The position numbers and the translations under genes were made by a program. Of a stretch of 64,000 nt of DNA, positions 11,412 through 22,857 are shown piece by piece. The notes under the pieces are model-generated. The model searched no databases. It was not told where the DNA came from and saw nothing but the letters and a program-made list of their open reading frames with translations. The stretch is from assembly GCA_016800925.1 (NCBI GenBank), contig JABCPU010000007.1, forward strand, positions 434,001 to 498,000, read 5' to 3'. Position 1 is the first letter of the stretch; every line of letters begins with the position of its first letter. The DNA comes from Suillus spraguei. Taxonomy: Eukaryota > Basidiomycota > Agaricomycetes > Boletales > Suillaceae.

Positions 11412-11575
11412 TAGTTAACACCTCCGTTAAGATCCATAGAGCTAAGCTCATCCAATCATCCGCTCATCCGCCCCTCCGCTCTTCCGCTCCTCCAAGCTCC
11501 GGACCTTCGGACCCCTGGACCTCCGGATTTACCCTATCCTATCCTCCAACATCTATGGATCATCTTTCCCTCCAG
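11412..11575. repeat. Inverted piece of LTR-C beside the Tc1 element
   Basis: About 160 bases reading as the reverse complement of an internal family C segment (compare 29850-30125 and 58120-58290). The uninterrupted copy near 16760-16795 shows TATA followed directly by AAGGAGAG at this point, so this piece is extra. It lies between the Tc1 right end and the rest of the host LTR. Confidence 0.65.
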
Positions 11576-12376
11576 AGCTTTTAAGGAGAGTATAGACTAC
11601 TACAGACGAAGTCCAGAGTAGAAACAGACAGAGGAAGACTACTAAAGGTAGAGCTGGAGATGAACAGGATCAGAGATAGGAGTTAGACGAAGTCCGGAAA
11701 GCATAATATAACAAAGGGTCAAATGTCTGGCCTAGGGAATACTCCCATAGGCCTGAAATGAAGGCTTACAAGTGCCAGAGCCCAAGTGTGAGAACAGAAT
11801 GGAGTTATATTGCCAAGATATAAAGCAGAGGGTAAGTAACAAGAAACAATCAGGAAATATCAAGAAACATCAATATTCAGACCGAGCTCTGCTAGAGTAC
11901 AAGTGCGAGTTTATATACTGTAGGGAACATAGGTATGGATCAGTAAGCAAAGTCCGAGGCTATGTATGTACCATGCAGAAACATATTAGTTAGTTCAATG
12001 GAACATACATAAGTATATGAACTCAGAGATGAGATATGTATGGAAGAGATTATCAAGACGGAGACAGAGGTAACTGAGAGCCAGTGACAAGGACATACCC
12101 TAAATGGGGTAATGCACGTGGCATGGGAATATGTCCAGAGATGAATGCAGGGAGATCCGGGATCTGGATAGGACATGGATGAGGGTCAGATGTGGTGGGG
12201 AAGTCCAGGATATCAGAGGAGGGAAAGTCCAAACATAGTGGTGGGTGAGACTGTGCTCAGAGTGGACTGGGATGTGTGTAGGGTGAGCAGGCTGGCTGCA
12301 GATGTCCAGAGGTATGGAGATAAGAATAGGAGACCATAGTGGAGATGGGGTCTGATATCCAGTATATGACACCCTT

Positions 12377-13019
12377 AGTTCATCTCCATTGCCCTCTTGT
12401 CACTTAGTTGTCTGGAATCTGTCAAAAACAAGCAAAACTCTCATTAATTGTGTCAAATACCATGTCAAGAGTGACTTAGCAGAATCCACCTAACCACCCG
12501 GATATGATGGCTGATGGCAGGTGACATATACTGTATATATATATCTGAACACTCTACATGGTACCTTACTATATTTTTCTCTTTCTCTACTACTTAAGGT
12601 GACAGGCGCCCATCAACACACCTCAGTCTCTTTACCCATGACTAAGGTGTGTATTATTCTTACCTTACATCTAGACTTATTACTTATCCAGTTGTACGGG
12701 CTTGTGTCTAGGTTTGTAGTACAACAATCCTAGTCTCTTTACCCATAACTGAGGCTCATGTCTAGCTCTCACCTCCAGACATACCATACCCCTTCATATT
12801 GCCACTCACTCAATTTTCATACTCTCTCTCCGTTCTCTCTACTCTACCCTGTCAGGCTCAATGCCATGTCCTTCTGCAGCTGTCCTCACCTAATTGTTTG
12901 GCCTTTCCATACCTAAGGACCCTTAGCATTTCACAGTATAAAATAGCTCATGTACACTCATTTCTACAGGCAATCAGATCAGTCTCACAGTCCAGTCTCA
13001 CAGTCCAGTCTCATCTCAT
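12377..13019. other. No gene; possible old repeat
   Basis: The sequence is pyrimidine-rich and holds two imperfect copies of a TAGTCTCTTTACCCAT-type phrase (about 12625 and 12728) and short CAGTCTCA repeats just before 13020. No coding region is supported. Confidence 0.4.
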
Positions 13020-13477
13020 ATCACTGTCATATACCATACATTTTATCTGATCTGATCGTTCCTGCTTCTGTCTGGTCCACAGATCCTATCTGGACCACTC
13101 ATCCGAAACTTCCTACTTCTCACACTGTAACTCCGTTGTGGGCATCTGTGTCATATACCAGATCTCAGACCCTGTCTCCACCATGATCTCCCGTCCATAC
13201 CTCCGGATCTCTGCAGCTAGCCTGCTCACCCTATACACATCCTAGTCCACTCTGAGCATATTCTCACCCACCACTATGTCCAGACTTTCCCTCCTCTGAT
13301 ATCCAGGATGTTACAATCATACGTCCCCTACATACTTTTCTCTTTGTCTATTACCTTGTATATCATGTGACATACTTCTCGACTCATACACTCAACATGT
13401 CTGTACTATAGTTGCCTTCCTTCTTAGGATATGCACTTACATTCCCACACCTCTCTTGGTCTGTGTGCACATATCGG

Positions 13478-14435
13478 TGTAATGAACATATTGGTGCTGG
13501 CCTTAAAACCCTATATTTTTGCGCATGTCTCACATCTATAGGAATCTCCACCAGTCCAAAAGCCATCTTACTCCTCTAGCATTGCCGGCTGTATCTCATG
13601 CTTACCGCACACCATACCGACTGCTGCACCACATTCCACATACCAATGTCCTCCCATGTCCTTGCCACGTCCGCATAGCTCCATTTGGTGCATTGTTTGT
13701 TTTATGTTTGTTATCACTGATTCCACAGCAAGTGTTATTACATGTTGCCTCGTGCTGCAGCGCCTCGCGCTATGTTTACATGCGGCGGTTACTATACTTG
13801 AGCGCTACTGATCTCGTCTAGAGCATTCTGAATACATACAATTTAGGATATAAGCACCGCATACCCCGCACGATACAGTACCTGATTTTACCCCATTGCA
13901 TGTACTATAGGTCAAGATTAGTGTCTAGCTCTGGAACCACCCAGTAGTAGACTTAGTCTTTAAAGTTCGTTACCACTTGTTAATCAATCTCGCTCTTTCA
14001 CTGTTACCGCTGGCATACCGCTGGACTCTTGATTGTTATTTTGACTGAACTTCTCACGCACTGCTACTTTACTGCTGAAAGTACTGCAGCCTTCTTTACT
14101 GTTTCTTTGCACCGCTCGCAACTTTAACTGCAGATATCGTTGCTCATCACTGCTCGCTCGACATTACTGATACTGACTCTGTTTCAATGACGCTAGTACC
14201 ACTACATATGATGCTAGTTCCGGCGGCACCATCGCTGACCGTGGCAACTTACCGCTGACTATGATGCTACATTCACACATTGGTTTGACTCAAACTTGAC
14301 CATACTAACAGGCATCCCCCTTTAGGGTCGAATGCTCTTGTTTTGCAAGTGAAGCAGACTAGACGGAGTGCAAGACCACACATACTAACTTAGGAGGTAG
14401 TTTATCTACAGCCCAGGTTAGGTTGTATCTTAACA
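13478..14435 (+). mobile_element. LTR-like repeat, family D, left copy
   Basis: A 958-bp unit running from TGTAATGAACATATTGG to GTATCTTAACA (TG..CA ends). It has a TATA-like GGATATAAGC near 13845 in the same orientation. The mirror copy at 14662-15618 is nearly identical. No coding capacity and no other copy in the window. Terminal TG/CA and size suggest a solo LTR, but no internal domain was seen. Confidence 0.75.
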
Positions 14436-14661
14436 ATGGTTTACTGGGAAGTGTGTCTTAATGTTTGAAGGAACAAGACTCGGCCTTAAGAGACACATCT
14501 CGAAAGGTATCAAGAATAGAGACTAAGGCTAAGGAGTGCTTAGACTTAGAGATGATCCAGACAACTAAGGTTGGAGGCCTTAGTGAACAGAAATCCAGGT
14601 AAAACCTAGTAAGATTAAAGTGAAGTCTACAAGCGTAATACAACATGCTTAAATAAGCCAA
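14436..14661 (-). repeat. Inverted middle segment of LTR-B
   Basis: Matches the minus strand of the family B LTR (the GACTAAGGCTAAGGAGTGCT and AAAACCTAGTAAGATTAAAG phrases also seen at about 7430-7530 and 16210-16310). It is opposite in orientation to the LTR-B ends on either side of the D pair. Confidence 0.75.
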
Positions 14662-15618
14662 TGTAAAGATACAACCTAACCTGGGCTGTAGATAAACTAC
14701 CTCCTAAGTTAGTATGTGTGGTCTTGTGCTCCGTCTAGTCTGCTTCACTTGTGAAACACAAGCATTCGACTCTAAAGGGGGATGCCTGTTAGTATGGTCA
14801 AGTTTGAGTCAAACCAATGTGCGAATGTAGCATCATAGTCAGTGGTAAGTTGCCACGGTCAGCGATGGTGCCGCCGGAACTAGCGTCATATGTAGTGGTA
14901 CTAGCATCATTGAAACAGAGTCAGTATCAGTAACATTGAGTGAGTGGTGATGAGCGACGATATCTGCAGTTAAAGTTGCGAGCGGTGCAAAGAAACAGTA
15001 AAGAAGGCTGCGGTACTTTCAGCAGTAAAGTAGCAGTGCGCGAGAAGTTCAGTCAAAATAACAATCAAGAGTCCAGCAGTATGCCAGTGGTAACAGTGAA
15101 CAAGCGAGATCAATTAACAAGCGGTAACAAACTTGAAAGACTAAGTCTACTACTGGGTGGTTCCAGAGCTAGACACTAATCTTGACATATAGTACGTGCA
15201 ATGGGGTAAAATCAGGTCCTGTATCGTGCGGGGTATGTGGTGCTTATATCCTAAATCGTATGTATTTGGAATGCTCTAGGCGAGATCAGTAGCACTCAAG
15301 TATAGTAACTGCCGTATGTAAACATAGTGCGAGGCGCTGCGGCACAAGGCAACATGTAATAACACTTGCCGTGGAATCAGTGATAACAAACATAAAACAA
15401 ACAACGCACCAAATGGAGCTATGCGGATGCGGCAAGGACATGGAAGGACATCGGTACGTGGAATGAGGTGCGGCAGTCAGTACGGTGTGTGGTAAGCATG
15501 GGATGCCACCAGCAATGCTAAAGAAGTAAGACGGCCATAGACAAGTGGTAACTCCCATAGACGTGAGATGAGTGTCAAAAGATAGGGTTTTAAGTCTAGC
15601 ACCAATATGTTCGTTACA
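14662..15618 (-). mobile_element. LTR-like repeat, family D, right (inverted) copy
   Basis: Reverse complement of 13478-14435 with scattered substitutions, many of them C/T or G/A. Ends GTTACA on the plus strand. Followed directly by the terminal part of the enclosing LTR-B. Confidence 0.8.
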
Positions 15619-16042
15619 CTGTTAAGTGCCTTTGCACTGTTGCTGGTGATGCCACCCTAGTTCATAACACAGGACATCCCACCACATCTGACCCTCATCC
15701 ATGTCCTATCCAGATCCTGGATCTCCCTGCATTCATCTCTGGACATATTCCCGCACCACGCACATTACCCCATTTAGGGTATGTCCTTGTCTCTGGCTCT
15801 CAGTTACCTCTGTCTCCGTCTTGATAATCTCTTCCATACATATCTCATCTCTGAGTTCATATACTTATGTTCTGTTGAACTAACTAATGTGTTTCTGCAT
15901 GGTACATACATAGCCTCGAACTTTGCTTACTGATCCATACCTATGTTCCCTACAGTATATAAACTCATACTTGTACTCTAGCAAACCTCAGTCTGAATAT
16001 TGATGTTTTCCCATTGATGTTTCTTGTTACTTACCCTCTGCT

Positions 16043-16515
16043 TGTTACGAACTGGGATGGCATCACCAGTGACAGTGAAAAGACACAGACAGTCTGCTGG
16101 GAAGTTCTACAATGTCCAGAAGAGGACAAGGTAAAAGTACAAGGAACATGTTCCAAGTACTATCAAGGGTTCGGCCTCAAAGACAAGTCTAAGAGGTTCT
16201 ACAAGAATAGAGACTAAGGCTAAGGAGTGCTTAGACTTAGAGACGATTCAAGACGACTTAGGTTGGGGACCAAAGCGAAGGATGTTCCAGGTAAAACCCA
16301 GTAAGATTAAAGTAAAGTATACAAGCGTAATACAACGTGCTTAAATAGGCCAATATGTGCGCACGGACCAAGAGAGACGTGAGAATGTAAGTGCGTATCC
16401 AAAGAAGGAAGGCAACTATAGTACAGATGCGTTGAGCATATGAGTCAGAGTCACGTTATGTAGTATACAAAGTAAAGGAGGCAGAAAATGAATAGGGGCG
16501 CATACAATTGTAACA
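16043..16515 (-). mobile_element. Solo LTR, family B, second insertion in LTR-C
   Basis: A 473-bp minus-strand LTR with perfect ctgct duplications at 16038-16042 and 16516-16520. Closely related to 7262-7742. Confidence 0.87.
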
Positions 16516-17732
16516 CTGCTTTATATCTTGTCAATATAACTCTGTTCCATTCTTGCACTTGAGCTCCAGCCCTTGTAAGCTTTTGGTTCAGGCCTATGGG
16601 AGTATTCCCTAGGCCAGACATTTGACCCTTTGTTATAATATGCTTTCCAGACTTCGTCTGACTCCTGTCTTTATCCCTGTTCTCCTCTGGCTCTACCTAT
16701 GGTAGTCTTCCTCTGTTTGTTTCTACTCCGGACTTAGTCCATAGCAGCCTGTACTCTCCTTATATAATCTCCAGACCTACTCCTCTACAGTAGAGCAATA
16801 CTTCCCCCTCGATCCATTGAGCTCTGCTCCTCTGCTCCTTGCTCCTTGCTCCTCTCTCCTTGCTCCTTTGCTCCTCTGCCCCTCGTCCTCTGGTCATATC
16901 CTATCCTATCCTTGACCTCCTGTGGATCATCTTTCCCCCTGGAGCTTTGCTCCTCTCCTGCCCCGGACTTCGTCCGGCAGTCCATCCTCCATTCCATTCT
17001 ACTTGGGACTCATCCCAGTAGTCTTACCCTTGTTCCCTGTTCCTCCAGAAATAGTTCTGGCATGTTTCCCATACTCCTCTGGTAGTCCATCGGCACTCTT
17101 CTGAGCTGTCTAGTCCTAGAGTTCCTCCAGAGTTCCCCTCTGGACTTCACCAGAACTTCCCCTCAGACTTCATATGAAATTAGGGGCACATACTAGTATA
17201 AGGGGCACAGCGCACGAGCTGAGGCCAAGCCCCCTTGAATTAGTTATGACCCTCCAGTACGACCCCCATGCTGAGCTGGAACTTCTTAGCAGCCTCCAGT
17301 TTGGCATGGCCATAACAATCTGCATCTACCTCCTTTCAGTAATCCTCCTGTCTCTGGTATTTTGGCTATATATATTTCTGTCCTGCTTATTGATCCATTA
17401 CCTATGTTTCATTTCCAACTCGCACTTACTGATCTGCTGTGCTTTTACTATTAGACATCCATTATACCTTGTACATAGCCCTCAGTCCCAGATTTGTTGA
17501 TTATCCGTGCCAGTTACTTACAGTATATAAACCACTTGTAAATCTCCATAAAACCTTAGTTCAATATTATCTTAGATTCTGCTCATTCTGTTCCTCCAGA
17601 CTTGAGTTCCTTCCGACTCTGGTCACCCTCTGAGACTTAGGATTAATTCCTATAGTCTACATCTCCGACTCTACCTTCGGGTAGTCTATTTCTGTTATTT
17701 TCTAGTTAGGACTCTGTCCAACACTAACCTTA

Positions 17733-18304
17733 TAAGGTAGATGACATTGAAATTCAACCACTGCTCTCACATGATCACGTGACATTCCCATGGCCAAATC
17801 TCAAAGCTTGAAATTTCAAAACTACATATTTGCCTTGAAAATCACTTTGACAACATTGAAAAAATAGCATTTGATCAGATTAATTTTTCTAATACAACTA
17901 CACTTGTAAAACCATGTAGTAAATAGTATTTAGAGTATCAAAGGGGTATAGTTACAACTGACTACTGGCCAGTAATGCTGACCTTTAAGTCACATGTTAT
18001 GTAAATTACCATATATGGTTAGCTTGGAGTCACGTGATGTGGCCAAATCTACAGGGCAAATATTTTATTTTCTACCTATAACATCAGAAATGTATTTGGA
18101 GATGAAATACAAGAAATGGAAAAAAGCGGAAATAAGTCTCTCAAATTCTAGTTTTGAGAAAATTTGAGACCATCAATCTATCTAGAGAGGTCGTAGGAAC
18201 AGATTGGTGCAAAAAGAATGTCTGGAAAGTGGATGAGGAAAGTGCAATAAGTTGTGCAAAATGGCCTCTCAAAATGTGGTTGAATTTCAATGTTGTCTAC
18301 CTTA
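17733..18304. mobile_element. MITE of about 570 bp inside LTR-A
   Basis: Ends are 29-bp inverted repeats beginning TAAGGTAGA and continuing ACATTGAAATTCAACCAC, with two mismatches. The intact LTR-A copies lack this sequence at the equivalent site. There is no coding capacity. The target duplication is short or ambiguous (possibly TTA). Confidence 0.7.
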
Positions 18305-18499
18305 CCTTGTTCCATCCCTATGTTCCGGATATCCTTCAGACATGACACATCCAGATCCTTAACACAACCACCTCCGGACCTTCGGACATATATCTTCCTT
18401 CTGAAATAAGGGGCAATACTCAAGAAAGGGGCACAGTGTATGAACTGAGGCCAAAGCCCTTTAGATCCTTTACCCTTTGAGTATGGTCTTAACAATCAC

Positions 18500-18720
18500 G
18501 CTTGTTATTATCAATTGTTTTTTGTCACAAAATTATAGCTCTCCTTATTGCATAGCTATTGCTAATGACTCATCTAACTATTCAGCACATTCTTATCTTA
18601 GCAGGTCCCACACCCTATGAAACTCACAGCCAGAGCCTTACAATATGTACACAACTACAACATGTCATTAATATTCATTGCTGGTGCATGAGCCCACATC
18701 ATCAAGATCAAAATGCTCAC
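18500..18720. other. No gene seen
   Basis: AT-rich spacer between the LTR nest and the pogo-like transposase remains. No feature supported. Confidence 0.4.
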
Positions 18721-20890
18721 TGACACTTTCACCCTCTTGAGCCTCCTCAAATATGATTACCTTTGGCCATGGTATGGCTGCAATGAGCTTGCCAAAAGTG
18801 GGCTTCTTCTCTGTGAGTTTCCACTTCTCTTCTTTTGTGCGAGCCTTCTCTGACTCCCATATCTGTAATGCTTCGTGATAGCGCTCTCACTGTGCCTTAT
18901 TCTCTGCCTTCCTTGCATCCTCAAGCTTCTTCCAATCTGCCAATGCTTCAACATGTCTTTTCCGCTCTTCAGTCCTCATCCTCTTCTCAGCTGCAGCTCG
19001 TGTTTGAGCCTCCTTAAACTGAACTACTCTTTCGTAGATGTTGTTGCCAGACAACAAGCGTGGTAAGCCATCCCCAAGCATCTTTCCACCGTTGTTTCCT
19101 GCCTGCTTTTTCAACTCCTGGTGAGCAAGCTGACTGCGAGTTTGCAGTACATCTCATTCAAGATATTGGATGCCTGGAGTGCAATAACACATTTTTTCAG
19201 TGTGGCATTGGCTGCCTCAGCTTTGTGGAGAGCCGCAAGTAGCAGGATTTCATTTGCAGTTGCTGGATGAATGTTTGTGATGGGTGTACATGATTTCTTG
19301 ATGGGGAAGATAGTGTGGGCTGTGGCATGCCACAGGTCAGTCTGTGAGTTCATTTGTGTTGACAAGATGAGTTTTGACAATGATGTTTCAGTGAGTTGTT
19401 TGATGATGGTCTCAAGATCCTCCTGAGTACTGGATGATGAGTTTACTGAATGTTCTTCTTCATCTCTGTTGTTGCTAAGCTGTGTTGACATATTTTGAAT
19501 GATATCAGTGAGGACTCTCATAGGCATGGATGGTGTGATTGGAAGATACAATTTAGTCGAGGTTTCCTTACTTGGAGCCAGCATGTTGCTAGGGACGACA
19601 TCACAATCAAATGGCCAGACATCAGTCTTGTGGAAAGCTGTGCAAATAAGGTCTGGTGTGAGTGTGCAGAGGTGAGCATGGCCATAAATGGTGATAAATT
19701 TGGCCTTCATGATGCCTTCACCTTTCTCTCTCTCCCATTGGTCCCGCTCCTCACTCTAGCACCATTTTAGGACTACGAAAACAACAACATCCAAGCCTTT
19801 GTATACATGAGTTGTGTGAGCTGGATAGCACAGGATGTGAATACAATTTTTATGGGCATATTGCAGGAATCCTGTGTATAATGTAAGTTGTGGCCATCCA
19901 CAATAAGGAGATGGTCATGTCCATTAGCCTTGGCCTTCATCTGCTTGTCAAACTCCTTGATCCATTCTTTCATCTGTCCAGCCCTTTTTCGAGTATCCAA
20001 GCCTATTATAATGTATGTGATTTTAGCATTAATCACAAATGATCACAAATGAGCTCACAAAGCATTTACAGGATTTTCTTGTTTCCATTTCACTTGGTAA
20101 GCATTGCCCTTTAGAATGACAGCAGGGGGCTGAGCAGTGCCATCAGCACAGATCATAACAATGATGGTAACATTCTCTCGATTTCCAGTACATTGCTGAT
20201 ATTGAGGCCCAGGCCATCTGCCTCTGATAACACGTTCATGCTCACCAGAATCTAATGAAATGCCAATTTCATTGGCTGCATAAATACAGTCTTCATCAAT
20301 GTCATACTTCTCAAAGACATCTTTGAGAAGATCAAACCAAGCTTTATTTGTTTGAAGGTTGACAGCTTGTCCACATTTTGAGTCGAGTGAGTGAGACCAT
20401 GATGTCTTGAGACTGTTGGTATGCTTCTCAATGAAGCAATTGGTCTATTCAACTCTGACTCCTGGAAATGTATGTCCCAGTCATGCATGACATATTTCAT
20501 TGACATGTTCACGAAGCTGCTTGTGGCTGAGTGGAAAACCACAGTCACCAACTTCTTGAATATAGGCAATGACTTGTTTTGTCTCCTCCTCAGTGATCCA
20601 TGCAATGGCTGCATTTGTCTCACTCAATATCTTTCCACCAGCTGCAAGACAGATGAGAGTTGAATATGATAGCTTGATTAACTTTCCTGTTGCTTCAAAG
20701 TTCATCTTTTTGAAGTCATGGTGGATTGTCCTTGCCCCACAGTATCGAATTCCTAGAGTTTTTTAAGCTCAGCACAATATGCTTTAACAGTGCATGACAT
20801 GAAGTAGTCATGAGCCTCACGAACTTCCTGCCTCTTTCTTATTGCTGATTTTGGCCATCCAGGCATTAGCGCAAGTTCGAGGTGTGAGGT
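18721..20890 (-). pseudogene. pogo-like (DDE_1 / CENP-B type) transposase, degraded
   Basis: Minus-strand pieces in consistent order. Near 20700-20500 is an N-terminal HTH/CENP-B-like segment (EETKQVIAYIQEVGDCGF, SHKQLREHVNEIC). Near 20440-20080 are the catalytic-core phrases NRENVTIIVMICADGT and PPAVILKGNAYQVKW. Near 19910 is HDHLLIVDGHNLHYTQ, the conserved D-G-H-x-S/N block, and then comes a 199-residue C-terminal segment (19710-19111). Stops and frame changes occur between the pieces. The first catalytic motif reads YAANEIG where YxxDE is usual, so a catalytic Asp is missing. No flanking TIR was identified. Confidence 0.7.
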
Positions 20891-20909
20891 GAAGGTTTAG
20901 ACATGTTGT

Positions 20910-22572
20910 TTGAGAGCATTCAGTAGTAATTTACTCAACTGTGGATCCTGGCCTAGTACAAATTCCAACTCAGACCACACACCTCTCATGTTTTGCTTGC
21001 TATTCTTGCAAAAATTTACCTGTTTCTATGAATTCAAATGGGATGGATACCCAAGATGTTCTTCATCATATTCCATTGAGACTATACATGCTCTGGACTA
21101 CTGGATCTGTCTTGACCAAATGGTGAGGACAGCAAAGTTCATTGTTGATGCCATTGGAAATATTGAGAATCAGGACTGCAACCTTGCAGAGTGCACACTT
21201 GAACTTATTCAGTGTGCACACAAGATGTCAACACTATGACTCAAGGATGGCAACAACATGGAATTTTTTGCTCATGCAAAGTCAGTCTTCAACCATCAAT
21301 TTCATTCAATCAATACAAATTATCACACCCTCACACTATTCCTCCACCCAATGTGTTGTAAACTTGCTGTTACTCAAGCAGCAAGTGGCTATCCATTTGA
21401 ATTCATGGTCAAAGTGGCTTTGGAAATCACACTGCAGTGGAAGTGGAGTAAAGCAAAAGCTGACACACTTGTCATGGACCTTAAGGCATATAATCTCTGC
21501 CATGCACCATTTGCTGGTGGCCAGGCAGATGGACTAGCTTGGTGGAAGAATATCCCAGTCAACTCCAACATGCACCCACTGAAGGCATTTGCAATTATCA
21601 TCCTATCCATCATCCCACATGTGGCTGAGGTTGAATGGCTCTTTTCAGACCTTGGTGGTATGCAGTTGGCCAAGCGCTGCAATCTTTCAGTTTGCACATT
21701 CAAGACACTTGGCAAGGTCCACACTAATCTTCGCTACCATGTCCACCTCAAGAATGTTACTGATGGCAAACCAACACAACAACACCACACTCACATGCAC
21801 ACAACCGAACTTCTGGGAATTGACATGGAGGTTGCCAAACAGCTTGAACTGACTTTGCATTCATTCCCCCACTTTTGACAGTCTCCAGTGACAATCTTGA
21901 GGGTCCCAAATCAATCTCACTTGATGATATTGATGCTGAGTTTGCTTGACTCAAAGATATTCATAATGTGGAAAAAATAATGAGCACAGAGTTTGCCTCA
22001 GACTGGGATGTGGATGGGAAGGAAGTTTTGTTAGTCTCTATCCTTATCTTGCACCTTCGATCCATGCAGGTCACCTGCTTCTCAACTTCTTGCACCATAT
22101 GAACACCACCGCACGTCTATCCTCTGGTTCATTACCTAAGCATTTCCATTGTGTACTTTACATTGTCGTGTTCCTGTCGCCACCTCAGTATTGTTCTTGA
22201 CAATCACTGAGGTGTGTATGCTCATATTTCGCATATTGTATCTACACTCACTGATGTACACTTAGCTCTTCACTAGGTACTTTGCTAATAGTATTGTTCT
22301 TGACAATCACTGAGCTCTTTGCTAGTGTACAAGTTTTGCAAGGGAGAGCATTTGACTTTGCAGAACTGCAGCACATTGATGAGGGATTGGTGCCTGCAGC
22401 AATTGAGGTTGAAATTATGGTCATGGATCATAATGCAAATGAAGATGAGACATGGAATATCGACTCTATGTTGTTGTCGAACAGTCTTACATCAATGTAG
22501 TAGTCTTACATCTGTAAGACATCATGTGATTCTGCCAGCAGAACTACCTTGAAATAGTTCTGCCCACAGCAC
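20910..22572 (+). pseudogene. hAT transposase, C-terminal half, degraded
   Basis: The main open segment 21258-21878 encodes GGQADGLAWWKNIPVNSNMH, then HPLKAFAIIILSIIPHVAEV and EWLFSDLGGMQLAKRCNLSV, the hAT dimerisation (C-terminal) domain; the usual ERLFS has become EWLFS. The tail (FAELQHIDEGLVPAAIEVEI ... LTSM) ends at about 22500, after a 300-bp insertion at 22031-22330. The 3' terminal repeat ends near 22572 (AGTTCTGCCCACAGCACTA). The N-terminal half is missing, perhaps replaced by the pogo-like element upstream. Confidence 0.78.
22031..22330. mobile_element. 300-bp insertion with 8-bp target duplication
   Basis: Flanked by aagttttg at 22023-22030 and 22331-22338. The related hAT fragment at 6.7 kb reads straight through one aagttttg without the insert. 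Inside are two exact copies of TATTGTTCTTGACAATCACT (about 22189 and 22292). No terminal inverted repeat or coding region was seen. Confidence 0.7.
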
Positions 22573-22857
22573 TACCATATTTCAGAATTTTATGTGGTGA
22601 TCTGACCTTCAGAGTGAGCCTAATAGATTCACAAAACTAGCCTCCAGCACCAATAAGTTGACCACAGGACAAGATCTACTTCGAATTTCCTCAAAAAAAA
22701 AAGGAACTGTGCATTATGTTGGGGGAAACCCATATGCAACATTCATAAGGATTTTGTGCAGAATCGCGTGTGCTAGAGTCGATGCACGGACTCTTGGGAC
22801 ACACGGACTCGTGGAACTATCTAGTACTAGTATCCCTGCACCTGGACTCGTCTTAAA

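Larger units (their letters stand above)
9256..12371 (-). mobile_element. Solo LTR, family C, carrying a Tc1 insertion
   Basis: The plus strand runs from TGTTATGGCC to GTATATGACA, so the LTR (TGTCATATAC...TAACA) is on the minus strand. The perfect 5-bp duplication ccctt lies at 9251-9255 and 12372-12376. After removing the Tc1 element (9811-11411) and an extra inverted piece (11412 to about 11575), the two halves match the family C copies at 13.1-17.3, 29.5-31.0 and 57.8-59.1 kb. Purine-rich GAGGAGC-type runs at about 9690-9750 are typical of this LTR. Confidence 0.85.
13309..15669 (+). mobile_element. Solo LTR, family B, inside LTR-C
   Basis: Starts TGTTACAATC, ends GTTCATAACA, and has perfect cagga duplications at 13304-13308 and 15670-15674. 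Only its first about 169 and last about 50 bases are in plus orientation. Its middle (14436-14661) lies inverted between two family D repeats. Confidence 0.85.
13149..17317 (+). mobile_element. Solo LTR, family C, inside LTR-A
   Basis: Begins TGTCATATACCAGATC and ends GGCCATAACA, with perfect atctg duplications at 13144-13148 and 17318-17322. It contains two separate family B insertions (13309-15669 and 16043-16515). The part from 16785 to 17317 is an almost exact inverted copy of 9256-9800, so the two LTR-C copies form a large inverted pair. A TATATAAA box lies near 15957. Confidence 0.88.
13025..18494 (+). mobile_element. Solo LTR, family A, host of a four-level nest
   Basis: Outer LTR beginning TGTCATATACC and ending GGTCTTAACA, flanked by the perfect duplication atcac (13020-13024 and 18495-18499). 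Its own sequence is split into 13025-13148, about 17318-17732 and about 18305-18494. The gaps are filled by LTR-C (13149-17317) and a MITE (17733-18304). Confidence 0.88.

Noticed and set aside
6441..22573. A 16-kb composite transposon bounded by inverted hAT ends
   Set aside because: Both ends are the same 3' terminus facing outward, but the 8-bp flanks (about gcctatct and ccatattt) do not match and the interior is explained by separate insertions.
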